A stretch of DNA of 64,000 nucleotides from Actinomycetes bacterium (GCA_021784895.1 JAJYHG010000043.1:1-64000); one strand, 5' to 3'; counted from the stretch's first letter, positions 8,677 through 16,333 are shown. The notes: a model not told the origin generated them from the sequence alone. A program made the numbers and translations.

Positions 8677-9951
8677 TCAGGGACCAGGCAGGGCAAGCGG
8701 GATGACGGCGATGCCGTCTCGACGCCGGTGGGCAGTTGATCCTGTGGTAATAACGATGCGGTCGACCACGTGGTCGCCGTACCGGCTCAGGAGCCAGTTG
8801 AGATGGCGAAGGTCGTGGTCGGAGACTGTGGCGCTCAGCTTGACCTCGGCGGCGAGCACTCCACCTTCGGACCCGGTGATCATCAGGTCGATCTCATGGT
8901 CGCCGTTGCGGGTTCGCAGGTGTGCGACGGTCGCCTCGGCCCGCTGGGCGAGGACCTGACGCTGAGCGCAGCCAGCGACTCGAACAGGCGCCCGAGCATA
9001 CTGCCGTGTTGACGGCCGAGCGTGGTGCCAGCTCCGTCGAGCAGCGCTGAGTAGGTCAGTCCGAGTAGACGGGCGGCCAACGCCGGGTCCGCGAGGTGGT
9101 GGGTTGGCGTCTGCCCGAGGCGCGCGAACTCCCGCCCGACCGGCAACCACGCGGGCAGCGGGTCAAGCAGCCAGAGTTGCTGGAGGGCGTCCCGGTAGGC
9201 GACGGTGGTCGAGCGTGCAGGCTTGTCGCTGATGCCGGCGGTGACAGCATCGAGGATCTCGGCGTAGCTGGCAGTGCTGGCCGTGGCCGCGGCGTAGGCA
9301 CGAAGCCAATCCAGCAGCACCGCCGGCTTGCGGACCGCCAACCCCTGCTCGGGGATGTCCCGGTCGACGGCGTTGCGCAGGTAGCTATCCAGCTCACCGC
9401 GCAGCAGTCGGTCCGGCAAGCCGCGCAGGCCCGGGAAGCCCGACGCCATGATCTCAGTGATGTAGTCCGCCAGACGCACATCGGTGTGACCCGCGATGAT
9501 CCCGGCAGTCCCGGCGAGTAGCGCTTCGAGGCTGACGGTGGGGAGGCGCCTCGTGACGCTCACAGAACGCCAGTGGCCGCATCCGCAGCCGCGTGATCCG
9601 GCCGGCACCGGAGTGGGCTGTCGCCCCACGCTGTGGAGTTGCACTCCCGGTGAGCAGAAACTGCCCAGGCGCCCTGTCACGGTCGACGGTCCGGCGTACG
9701 ACATCCCAAGTCTCGGGAACCTTATGCCACTCATCGATCAAGACCGGCCGGCCAGGGATCAAGATCGACTCTGGATCGGCGAGTGCAGCTTCACGTACCT
9801 GGCGCGAGTCGAGCGCAACCACGCTGGTTGCGCGGATTTCAGCCGTGGTCGTCTTGCCCACCGCCTTGGCACCGTCGATCGCCACTGCGGGCAGCGAACC
9901 GAGCAGTTGAGATTCCCAGGCCACGCTGCTGGCTTTCACCGACCAGCGCAT
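8677..9951 (-). pseudogene. AAA ATPase with DUF4143 domain, two frameshifts
   Basis: Three overlapping reading segments together spell one protein of about 425 residues. Segment one (from 9951) has Walker A (GAKAVGKTT), Walker B-like VLIDEWHKVPE and GQFLLTGSATP. The frame then shifts at a run of four G on the plus strand (9540-9543): removing one base restores APPTVSLEALL. The middle segment (ADYITEIMASGFPGLRGLP) is the DUF4143 start. A second, opposite shift near 8957 is needed to reach VLAQRAEATVAHLRTRNGDHEIDLMI, the nuclease-like C-terminal part typical of the family. These ATPases are common accessory genes of unclear role. Two assembly errors in one gene are possible, but nearby genes are also broken while core genes are intact. 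Confidence 0.82.
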
Positions 9952-10063
9952 CCCGCAGAATTACGCGGACCTCGGCCTCCATCGAGCGACCGTGCTGGGC
10001 CGCTCGCACACGCACACGCGCCTTCAGGTCGTCATCGAGGTTGCGCACGGTGAGGGTTGACAC
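9839..10063 (-). CDS. FitA-like ribbon-helix-helix antitoxin, orphan
   Basis: GTG start at 10063 preceded by a strong ribosome site (GGGGAGG, 5-8 bases upstream). Residues 1-45 (STLTVRNLDDDLKARVRV..HGRSMEAEVR..LRDAL) match FitA-type antitoxins, whose N-terminal ribbon-helix-helix binds DNA. Beyond residue 46 the sequence no longer resembles the family's toxin-binding tail, and the reading frame overlaps the start of the ATPase pseudogene by 113 bases. No PIN toxin follows. The pair was probably truncated when the ATPase gene arrived or by a later deletion. The palindrome at 10082-10105 looks like its operator. Confidence 0.65.
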   Translation of the reverse strand: MSTLTVRNLDDDLKARVRVRAAQHGRSMEAEVRVILRDALVGESQQRGLGISTARFAARSGDRRCQGGGQDDHG

Positions 10064-10081
10064 AGGCCACCTCCCCTCATT

Positions 10082-10105
10082 GCTAGCACTGCTGTCGATG
10101 CTAGC
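10082..10105. promoter_or_regulatory. Palindromic operator upstream of FitA-like antitoxin
   Basis: GCTAGCA (10082-10088), 10 bases, TGCTAGC (10099-10105): perfect 7-base arms, 19-42 bases upstream of the antitoxin GTG. Ribbon-helix-helix antitoxins repress their own operon through such sites. Function inferred. Confidence 0.55.
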
Positions 10106-10207
10106 GCCGGCGGCGGGGAGCCCCGACACCGACCAGACCGATCTTCCTGCCTACCGAGTCCAGGCGCAACACCGATCGTCAGTCGTGGATGCGTCCGCCG
10201 CGGCGGA

Positions 10208-10645
10208 TCATCCCGAGCTCTTGTTCGGGTCGGGACGTCCTGTTCTCAGGTCGCCCGGAAGGCGAGCAAGTCCGCGTGAGACCAGGTCACGTACATCGCA
10301 GCTGACGAGCTCGCTACCAGAAGCACGAGATGCCGCGACGTACGCGGCGTCGTAGACAGAGATGCCCTCCTCGTCTGCGATCACGGCTGCACCCGAGAGG
10401 AGCGCTGAATCTGCTCGGATTACTCCGCCGTCCGCGGCCAGCGCGTCCACGCGCGCACGCAGGCGCCCGGCGGCCACCAGATCCCGCCACGCGCACACGG
10501 CGACAGTGGTCACCTCATAGAGCGCGAGGTCGAGCGTGGCCAACGGGTCCTCACAGGAGAGCAGCCGCACGGCGTCGGCATGATGCTCGTCGTCCGAGTC
10601 CTCGCTGGCCAGAAGCACGCTGGCATCGAGCAGCCAGAGGCTCAA
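10208..10645 (-). CDS. vapC: VapC-type PIN-domain toxin 1
   Basis: A 145-residue PIN domain: LLDASVLLASED carries the first acidic residue, a glutamate follows in LALYEVTTVAV, and YDAAYVAAS..GSELVSCDVRD supplies the last acidic pair, as expected for a Mg-dependent RNase toxin. The start is a TTG at 10645 inside the antitoxin stop (TTGA, 4-base overlap), so translation of toxin is coupled to the antitoxin upstream. All four acidic positions appear present, so the toxin is probably active. RNA target unknown. Confidence 0.88.
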   Translation of the reverse strand: MSLWLLDASVLLASEDSDDEHHADAVRLLSCEDPLATLDLALYEVTTVAVCAWRDLVAAGRLRARVDALAADGGVIRADSALLSGAAVIADEEGISVYDAAYVAASRASGSELVSCDVRDLVSRGLARLPGDLRTGRPDPNKSSG

Positions 10646-10875
10646 TGCTCCGGCCGCGTCGCCTTGACCAGATCGGCCACCCTTCCTCCATGACCCACGT
10701 TCGCGCCCGCGGCGTTGATCGCTGCCATCCGCTCAGCCCGCTGCATGCTGCGCCGGCGCAGCGCACCCTCGGCGAGCTCCCGCAGCAGTCCACTGCGCGT
10801 CGTCCCGCGGCGCTCCGCCTCCACATCGACCGCCCTCAGCACGTCATCGGGGAGCGACACCATCACCTTCGCCAT
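10642..10875 (-). CDS. vapB: VapB-type ribbon-helix-helix antitoxin 1
   Basis: A 77-residue protein starting MAKVMVSLPDDVLRAVDVEA, the CopG/ribbon-helix-helix fold, followed by a helical tail expected to cap the PIN toxin encoded next. The two genes overlap by 4 bases. A palindrome at 10885-10895, 10 bases before the ATG, is a likely autoregulation site. Confidence 0.85.
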   Translation of the reverse strand: MAKVMVSLPDDVLRAVDVEAERRGTTRSGLLRELAEGALRRRSMQRAERMAAINAAGANVGHGGRVADLVKATRPEH

Positions 10876-10884
10876 GCGGTGAGT

Positions 10885-10895
10885 ACACCCGGTGT
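10885..10895. promoter_or_regulatory. Short palindrome upstream of vapBC 1
   Basis: ACACC-C-GGTGT, perfect 5-base arms, with a third similar half-site (GGGGTGTC) about 10 bases further. Placement directly before the antitoxin start suggests an operator for the ribbon-helix-helix protein. Confidence 0.45.
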
Positions 10896-11044
10896 TGCCT
10901 TCGGGGTGTCAGCGGGTAGCGTACGTCCAGCCGCGACCAGCTGCGCGGCCCGGTCACGGTTGGTCCGCGGCTGGCGGCCGCGGCCCGAGCGCCTGTTGAA
11001 CGTGCCGAGGGCGAGCGGGTAAATCTTCGGGCTCAACCGCTTAA

Positions 11045-11070
11045 GTCCAATAGTTCAATAGAGATTGGAC
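11045..11070. promoter_or_regulatory. Inverted repeat in the promoter region of the ArsR-type gene
   Basis: GTCCAAT (11045-11051), 12 bases, ATTGGAC (11064-11070), in an AT-rich block 27 bases before the ATG at 11097. The right arm contains TTGGAC, which could double as a -35 box. ArsR-type repressors bind 12-2-12-like or similar repeats in their own promoter, so this may be the old operator. Confidence 0.5.
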
Positions 11071-11096
11071 CTTCGGACTAAAGCTATGCCAGAGGC

Positions 11097-11333
11097 ATGC
11101 GAGACACCTTCCACGCCAATCCCGCGGACATCGAGCTACCAGGCGCGATGAACGCCCTCAGCGATCCGCTGCGGCTGCGAATCGTGGATCTGCTGTCTCG
11201 CAACGGCGAGATGCAATGTTCCGCGATCTACAGCGAGCTGGGCATCAGCAAGTCCAACGCGTCACACCACTTCCCTGGCCTCCTTGACGCCGTACTGGCG
11301 AACCTGCGCTCCGCCAACCGCAAGCCGACCTGA
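11097..11333 (+). pseudogene. ArsR-family regulator with the wing deleted
   Basis: The 78-residue frame starts MRDTFHANPADIELPGAM and has the ArsR winged-helix core ALSDPLRLRIVDLLS..MQCSAIYSELGISKSNASHHF, ending in the recognition helix. It then jumps directly to PGLLDAVLANL, which in intact relatives lies some 30 residues further on, after the beta wing and its linker. An in-frame deletion of roughly 90 bases is the simplest explanation. Without the wing, DNA binding is doubtful. The partner in intact loci is an MFS exporter, and a broken one lies downstream on the other strand, so this pair decayed together. Confidence 0.72.
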
Positions 11334-11518
11334 GCACGCCCGCCACTGCAGCCAAGCCCAGCTCCGCTCAACGAGCTTGCCTCCTCCGTGTCCCGCGCTG
11401 AGCGTCAGATGGCCGGTAAGGTCGCCAAGCATCTCGAGAGACCGCCCGAGGGACCGCCACGGCCGCTGCCGCGCACCGGCGGCGCGCACCGGCGGCGCGC
11501 AACCGCGATGATTACCGG
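11334..11518. other. Spacer with 13-base tandem repeat
   Basis: No gene is visible. GCGCACCGGCGGC is repeated in tandem at 11471-11483 and 11484-11496, then a partial third unit. It lies about 25 bases before the DUF167 start. Confidence 0.6.
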
Positions 11519-11797
11519 GTGCCGACCGCAACGCTCCGCGTCCGCGCCCAGCCCGGCGCACGTTCCGACGCGCTGACCGCTCTGCGAGACGGGGTCGTGA
11601 TCGCACGGGTGACGGCGCCGCCCGTGGACGGGCGCGCCAACGACGCCGTGTGTCGGCTGCTCGCCGAGGCTCTCGGCGTGCGTCCATCACGCCTGGCGGT
11701 CGTGCGCGGGCAGCGCACGCGGGACAAGCTGGTGTCGGTCGACGGTGTCGATCAGGCGACCGTGGACACCGCGATGCGCAGGGCGGTGGGCGGGTGA
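11519..11797 (+). CDS. DUF167 / YggU family protein
   Basis: A 92-residue alpha/beta protein: LRVRAQPGARSDAL opens the domain, followed by RVTAPPVDGRANDAVCRLLAEALGV and VVRGQRTRDKLVSVDG, the three conserved motifs of DUF167 (YggU, PF02594). The family is usually encoded near yggT in many bacteria; its biochemical role is unknown. GTG start at 11519. It is intact although both neighbours are decayed, so it is probably a core gene now surrounded by debris. A 12-codon frame starting at the GTG 11795 after it is too short to call. Confidence 0.85.
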   Translation: MPTATLRVRAQPGARSDALTALRDGVVIARVTAPPVDGRANDAVCRLLAEALGVRPSRLAVVRGQRTRDKLVSVDGVDQATVDTAMRRAVGG

Positions 11798-12552
11798 GCG
11801 GGCCGGTCACGATCCGGCTCGACCCAGAGCGCTATGTGACTGGCTGCTGGTAGACGCCGCGGATGAGCCCTGAGCCCAGCCGGGCTCACGCGGCTGGGCG
11901 TCACCGGTCTCAGATCTTGCCGCACAAGCCAGGCGGCGACGATGAGGCTGATGGCTGCCGAGGCGGCGTAGATCTCGGCGTAGGTGACGCGCGCTATCAA
12001 GATCGAGCCGATGGATTGGGTCAGCGCTTGGGGCCGAAGAGCGCGAACGTGAGCGCTGCCGAGAGCCGGCCCTGCAGCTCGTCCGGGGAGTGGCGCTGGG
12101 CGACGTTCAGCGTCGCCACCAGCCAGTGGTCGGCGCGCAGCAGATTGCCTGCCGCGAAGTTGACCAGCCCGACGATGGCAAGCGCACGCTGGCCGAACCG
12201 CCCGATCAGCCTGCTCGCTGAGAGCGCAGCGAGAATCGACCCGGCGCCGAGCAGCGCGCTGAGCACGCCCAGGAACGCGGGCCGCTGTCCAACGCCCTGC
12301 ACGCGGCTGTACTGGGCGGCCACACCTACGCCGGAGAGCGCCGATCGTCCCGGCATAGACGCACGCCGAGACCAGGCCAGCCTGCGCGCTGCTACCAGTC
12401 AGCGACTTGACCCAGATGCCGGCGACCAACGACATCGCGCTGTTTCCGAGCAACGATCCGACCAGTCCCGCGAAGTACCAGCGAGCGTTGGACGTAGCCA
12501 CCTCATCGCGGTGCCGGACGATCGGCTCCGCCTCCTGCGCCTGCGCTCGCAT
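11752..12552 (-). pseudogene. MFS exporter remnant (deletions and frameshifts)
   Basis: An ATG at 12552 starts MRAQAQEAEPIVRHRDEV, then the first membrane helix ARWYFAGLVGSLLGNSAMSL and GIWVKSLTGSSAQAG, typical of ArsR-associated MFS exporters. After VYAGTI the frame changes and the sequence resumes far into the C-terminal half (GVAAQYSRVQGVGQRPAFLG .. LIGRFGQRALAIVGLVNFA .. LNVAQRHSPDELQGR), so around 150 residues are missing. A shorter gap precedes LNVAQR, and the frame returns to the first one at ALTQSIGSILIARV. About 220 of some 400 residues survive. It cannot form a full 12-helix transporter. Confidence 0.8.
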
Positions 12553-12657
12553 CAACCACACAGTACTGCCGGAGGGGAATCGCGACTCAGAAGATCTATG
12601 CGTATAGCACTCAGCTCTATGCTGAGCTGCCAACTCCCGGAGGCGAGTCGGCGATCA

Positions 12658-12703
12658 ACTGGAAGTTGCTGGGCGCTCACACCGCCTGGGTGGTACTTCC
12701 AGT
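12658..12703. repeat. Inverted repeat between MFS remnant and vapBC 2
   Basis: ACTGGAAGT (12658-12666) and ACTTCCAGT (12695-12703) are exact inverted repeats with 28 bases between. There is no T-run after it. It may be the end region of the toxin transcript (vapC stop at 12736) or an insertion scar. Confidence 0.4.
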
Positions 12704-12735
12704 CGGATGATCGCTGGGGGCCGGCGGCCAGCCGG

Positions 12736-13170
12736 TCAGCTGATCTCAACCACGTCGAGACCGGCGATCCGATTGAAGTGGCGGGGGTTGGCTGTACCCA
12801 CCCGCCAACCATGGCTGATCGCCGTCGCCGCAATCAGCCGGTCGTGCGGGCCGATGTCCTGTCCTGCCGTCACGAGGTCGGCCCACAGCCGTGCGTGCGC
12901 GCGAGCAGCGGACAGATCGAAGTCGAGCACGGGTATGACCGAGAGAATCGCCTCGACAAACACCGCGCGCCGCAAGCCATTCTCCGCGCTCGCTCTGTGC
13001 ACGCCGTGGAGCAGCTCACTTGCGGTGATCGCCGCAATGGCGGCTTCGTCGTCGGCGCCAATGCGTTCCGCCAGACGCTCGCCGAGCAACCGCCCAACGC
13101 TGCTGCCCTCCCTCCGCCTACTCGCACGCTCCAGTTCGATGAAGACCGTGGTGTCTAGGACCGTGCCCAC
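12736..13170 (-). CDS. vapC: VapC-type PIN-domain toxin 2
   Basis: A 144-residue PIN protein: TVLDTTVFIELERA provides the first Asp, AAITASELLHGVHRA the Glu, and GPHDRLIAATAISHGWRVGTANPRHFNRI the HD..A and N-x-x-H-F motif near the end. All are as in active VapC ribonucleases of the tRNA/rRNA-cleaving type. GTG start at 13170, overlapping the antitoxin gene by 16 bases. It is only distantly similar to VapC 1, so the two modules were acquired separately. Confidence 0.9.
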   Translation of the reverse strand: MGTVLDTTVFIELERASRRREGSSVGRLLGERLAERIGADDEAAIAAITASELLHGVHRASAENGLRRAVFVEAILSVIPVLDFDLSAARAHARLWADLVTAGQDIGPHDRLIAATAISHGWRVGTANPRHFNRIAGLDVVEIS

Positions 13171-13439
13171 GGGTCGTCCGTCGCGTTTCCGACGCTCGCG
13201 AGAACAGCGTCCATGTCAGCCGCGAAGCCTGGATCGGGAGCAGGCCCGGCAGACAGAGCGGCGGCGATCTCTCCCACTCGGCGTCCTCGCCGTCCCGACC
13301 GCGGCCGAATGACTTCGTCAGGATGGACGATCGCCAGCACCGGTCGCTCGCGGTTGAGTACGACCACCTGCTCGTGACGGCTCACCGCCACCCGCACTCT
13401 GCGCGGGATCCGCACCTCGTCCGCCTTGATCGACTCCAC
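13155..13439 (-). CDS. Antitoxin of vapBC 2 (Phd/YefM-like)
   Basis: A 94-residue protein starting from a GTG: MESIKADEVRIPRRVRVAVSRHEQVVVLNRERPVLAIVHPDEV has the small beta-sheet DNA-binding look of Phd/YefM-like antitoxins (residue HEQVVVLNRERPVLAIV in the strand that usually reads VVITRNGRPVAVLV). The C-terminal half is an Ala/Gly-rich tail ending DDPWARS that would bind the PIN toxin. It overlaps the toxin gene by 16 bases. Confidence 0.78.
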   Translation of the reverse strand: MESIKADEVRIPRRVRVAVSRHEQVVVLNRERPVLAIVHPDEVIRPRSGRRGRRVGEIAAALSAGPAPDPGFAADMDAVLASVGNATDDPWARS

Positions 13440-13451
13440 AGCGACAGCTTA

Positions 13452-13464
13452 GTACGTTCCGTAC
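13452..13464. promoter_or_regulatory. Palindrome upstream of vapBC 2
   Basis: GTACG-TTC-CGTAC, perfect 5-base arms, 13 bases before the antitoxin GTG at 13439. On the minus strand TACTAA follows at -10 distance. A candidate operator over the promoter. Confidence 0.45.
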
Positions 13465-13542
13465 GCTTCCGTCCGGTTTCGAGCGGATGATTTGCTGACA
13501 CGCGCGCAGCCGCCCGAGCGCAGCGGCGTCAGTCCAGCTCAG

Positions 13543-13569
13543 CTCGCGCCGTCACGCCGACGGCGCGAG
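13543..13569. terminator. Perfect 11-bp GC hairpin
   Basis: CTCGCGCCGTC (13543-13553), loop ACGCC, GACGGCGCGAG (13559-13569). No T-run on either strand. It lies between the start of vapBC 2 and the end of the potassium channel gene, where it could stop the channel transcript (minus strand) 225 bases after its stop codon. A second small C5/G5 pair lies at 13588-13605. Confidence 0.45.
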
Positions 13570-13666
13570 CCGTGGAGGTCCCCGATTCCCCCACCCACAC
13601 GGGGGCGGCGTCAGGCGTGAGCGGCACGACCTCGGATGCTCGGGGAGCCCGCTAACCGGTTCAGGT

Positions 13667-13699
13667 GAGCAAACTGCCAGCCAGACCCTCAGTTTGCTC
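13667..13699. repeat. CAAAYY palindrome with 13-base spacer, copy 3
   Basis: GAGCAAACTG (13667-13676), 13 bases, CAGTTTGCTC (13690-13699): ten perfect base pairs. Same spacing as the copies at 8373, 8435 and 37709. The rest of the non-coding stretch 13440-13793 holds only the palindromes listed here. Confidence 0.85.
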
Positions 13700-13793
13700 G
13701 CTTGAGATCCCTCGTGCGAGCCGGCTCCCTCATGAAACCGCCGCTGATCCTCGCGACGCGTGCCGGCAGAAGCGTAACCCAGCGCCAGGCGGC

Positions 13794-14753
13794 TCAGCCC
13801 GCGGGCTTCACTTGGATCAGCCGGTCGCCGGCGGCGAGCACAGGGTCGCTGGTGACCCCGAGCGCGACGCGGCCATCCTTGAAGACCCCGAGGATCAGCG
13901 CGTCGGCGCGGCCGCGGACCGCTGAGAGCGGCTGGCCGGCCAGCTCATCGCCGACCTCGGTCTCCACCATCCGGTAGGCGTCGCTGTCGACCAGAGCGAG
14001 CAGCACGTCGCCGGACTGCGGCGCCTCGAGGCTCTTGGCCAGCGTGTGGCCGATCAACTCGTCGGTCGCGAGCGTGTGCGTGATGCCCAGGTCCGCGAGC
14101 GCGCGCGCGACGCTCGGGGACTGCGTGAGCGCGTAGACCTCAAGCTCCGGTGCCAGCGAACGGACGCTGACAGCCACCACCAGCGTGTCGGCGTCGCTCT
14201 CGCAGGCGATCAGCGCCCGGTCAGCCCGCTCCGGGTGTGAGGCCCGGACCACGCTCTCGTCGCTCGGATCCCCAGCCACGAAGTGATGCTCGTCGCCAAG
14301 ACCGGTGGGGCGGGTTGGCGCCACCAGCACGACCTTCTGGCCTGAGCGCTCGAGCTCGGCGAGCACCCGCGCGAGCACCGGGTGCGACCCATAGACCAGG
14401 GTGTAAGCGGATGACGGCAGGATGCGGTCCATGCCCAGAAGCCTCCTCATGCGGTTGAGAGCAGACGCGCCCGCGAGCAGCGCGAAGACAGCGCCAACGG
14501 TTGGAATGGTCCCGAGCATCACCACCACGGCGACGACGCGGCCGATGCTGTTGTGCGGCGTGACATCACCGTAGCCGACGGTCGTGGCCGTGGTAACGGC
14601 CCAGTAGAGCGCAAGGCCAAAGGAGATGTGCTGCGTGAGCGAGAACAGCGCCGCACCGATCACAAGCACCGTGCAGGCAAAGACGATCAGGCTCGCCACG
14701 CGGAAGCGGTTGACCTGGCGTACGAGCGTCGCGGCGATCAGGAACAGTGGCAT
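13794..14753 (-). CDS. Potassium channel with RCK (TrkA-N/TrkA-C) domains
   Basis: A 319-residue ion channel of the two-helix type. Residues 20-40 are the first membrane helix, the selectivity filter is TVGYGD at 58-63, and the inner helix VVAVVVMLGTIPTVGAVFALLAG follows. Residues from about 110 form an RCK nucleotide-binding domain (YTLVYGSHPVLARVLAELE), and the last 70 residues an RCK-C domain ending RLIQVKPAG. The nucleotide-binding GxGxxG is replaced by YGSHP, so ligand binding may differ from KtrA/TrkA. It should conduct K+ across the inner membrane under gating by the RCK ring. It is the last gene of an operon with the two genes upstream. Confidence 0.9.
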   Translation of the reverse strand: MPLFLIAATLVRQVNRFRVASLIVFACTVLVIGAALFSLTQHISFGLALYWAVTTATTVGYGDVTPHNSIGRVVAVVVMLGTIPTVGAVFALLAGASALNRMRRLLGMDRILPSSAYTLVYGSHPVLARVLAELERSGQKVVLVAPTRPTGLGDEHHFVAGDPSDESVVRASHPERADRALIACESDADTLVVAVSVRSLAPELEVYALTQSPSVARALADLGITHTLATDELIGHTLAKSLEAPQSGDVLLALVDSDAYRMVETEVGDELAGQPLSAVRGRADALILGVFKDGRVALGVTSDPVLAAGDRLIQVKPAG

Positions 14754-14777
14754 CTCGCGCGTCCTGCCGGGAGGGTC

Positions 14778-15410
14778 TCAGCCTGAGCGCGCCCGCTCGA
14801 GCGCCGTCCCAGGGTCAAGCGACGGGTCCGAGTGGGCCAGCTCCAGCGCCCGGTCTGCCAGCTCCACAGCCTCCGCCCCACTCGTCGACTCGTCCTGGAG
14901 CGCCAGCGCCAGCAGCGCCTGGTGCAGCAGCTCGGGACGCTCCAGATCGGGCGGCGGCCCGGCCGGGGCCAGCCCGCGCGCGGCGGCCAGCAGCGTCCTG
15001 ACATCACCACCGCCGCCGCCAAACAGCCTCCCCGGATGCTTGTCGGGGATCTGCATGGCGATCGCACCGCTGGCCGGGTTGATCAGCGAAACCTTCGAGC
15101 GCAGCCCCGAGCGCTCCAGCCCGAGCCGGTAGCCAGACAGCCGCAGGTAGCCGAGCTGGGCCGCCAGCTGCTGGTAGGCGGCGGCATCGGCCTCCGATCC
15201 CAGCCGCGTCTGGTGCAGCGAGATGTGCGTGAGCTCCTCGCTGCCGCCAGACTCGGGCTCGGGCGCAATGAGCAGAAAGGCCTGCGGGCCCAGGCGCCCG
15301 GCACCGACGCCCGCCACGTCCACCAGTAACTGGTAACCCGACAGCGACAGCGCTCCCACAACGCCTGCGGGAAGAGGGTGCTGCTGCAGATGCCCTGGCG
15401 CGAACGTCAT
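14778..15410 (-). CDS. Uncharacterised 210-residue protein between AIM24 and K+ channel genes
   Basis: ATG at 15410 (MTFAPGHLQQHPLPAGVVG) lies 16 bases after the AIM24-type stop; earlier in-frame starts would overlap that gene. No signal peptide or membrane helix is seen. The first 130 residues look like a beta-rich domain (LSLSGYQLLVDVAG, AFLLIAPEPESG, LGYLRLSGYRLGLERSG), then a glycine run (LFGGGGGD) and two helices with TPR-like spacing (LLHQALLALALQDE..AVELADRALELA). I do not recognise the family. Position suggests a role with the AIM24-type protein or the channel. Confidence 0.6.
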   Translation of the reverse strand: MTFAPGHLQQHPLPAGVVGALSLSGYQLLVDVAGVGAGRLGPQAFLLIAPEPESGGSEELTHISLHQTRLGSEADAAAYQQLAAQLGYLRLSGYRLGLERSGLRSKVSLINPASGAIAMQIPDKHPGRLFGGGGGDVRTLLAAARGLAPAGPPPDLERPELLHQALLALALQDESTSGAEAVELADRALELAHSDPSLDPGTALERARSG

Positions 15411-15426
15411 CAGGCACGCGCCACGG

Positions 15427-16197
15427 TCAGTTGCCGAGCAGGCCGCCGAGCAGGCCGCCCATGCCCGGTGCCTGCCCCTGGCCGCCACCGGCCCCGGTCT
15501 CGGCTCCGGGCGGGTGGTAGTAGGCGCTCTGCAGGCCGACCCGGCCGGGACCGGTGAAGCGGTTGAAGACGAGATTTCCGCCGCCACCGAGCAGCCCGGT
15601 CTTGAAGCCGTAGACCTCCTGGCTCATCGACACCGAGTGGTCGTAGTACAGCCAGCCGCCCGGCTCGATGTCGATCGACTCGCCGGGATCGAGCACCTTC
15701 TCGAAGACGTTGCCGTAGCCATGCACCCAGACGACTCCCTCGCCGCTAGTGCACATGAACTGGTCGATGAAGAAGCCGCCGCCGTACATCATGTTGGCAA
15801 AGCCCTTCATGCGGCTGTAGTCGTATTCGATGTTCTGCGTAGCCGCCAGGAACTGGTGCTCACGGACCTGGATGCCGGCGCCGGCCTGCAGGTGCAGGGC
15901 GGCGACGTGCCCGGGCGCGTCACGGCTGAAGGCGACCTCACCACCCGACTCGATCTGGAGCAACAGCAGCGGCATGCCCGCGAACGCACGGCGCACAAGG
16001 CCTTTGCGCAGCGGGTGCAGCCCGATCTGGAGGGTCGGGTGCTTCCACAGCAGCACGTGGTGCTCGAAGTAGACCGGCATGCTGCCGTCGAGCGCCATGT
16101 GCAGCGCCGGCACTAGCTCACCCTCAAGCCGGTAGCGGATGCCGCTCGCGGTCCCCTCCTGGATCTGGGTCGGCAGGATCTTTGGTGCAGACGACAT
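15427..16197 (-). CDS. AIM24 / TIGR00266 family protein
   Basis: A 256-residue protein with the AIM24 beta-sandwich: GGEVAFSRDAPGHVAALHL, then QFLAATQNIEYDYSR, GGGFFIDQFMCTSGEGVVWVHGYGN and ESIDIEPGGWLYYDHSV are the conserved blocks. The C-terminal 25 residues are Gly/Pro/Gln-rich and end MGGLLGGLLGN. The start is the ATG at 16197 with GGAG 5-8 bases upstream; 29 codons of open frame before it lack family similarity. The bacterial role is unknown; yeast Aim24 is mitochondrial. First gene of a three-gene operon ending with the K+ channel. Confidence 0.88.
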   Translation of the reverse strand: MSSAPKILPTQIQEGTASGIRYRLEGELVPALHMALDGSMPVYFEHHVLLWKHPTLQIGLHPLRKGLVRRAFAGMPLLLLQIESGGEVAFSRDAPGHVAALHLQAGAGIQVREHQFLAATQNIEYDYSRMKGFANMMYGGGFFIDQFMCTSGEGVVWVHGYGNVFEKVLDPGESIDIEPGGWLYYDHSVSMSQEVYGFKTGLLGGGGNLVFNRFTGPGRVGLQSAYYHPPGAETGAGGGQGQAPGMGGLLGGLLGN

Positions 16198-16333
16198 GGC
16201 GCTCCGTTCTCTTCGCTGAAATCGCCGTCCCGGGTGCCGGCCACGGCCGCTCGCCGCGCACCCTAGCGCGCGGCGCGGCACCACGCCAGCGCGCGAGCGC
16301 TACGGCGTCGGCGCCAATTCTGCGGGATGTCGT

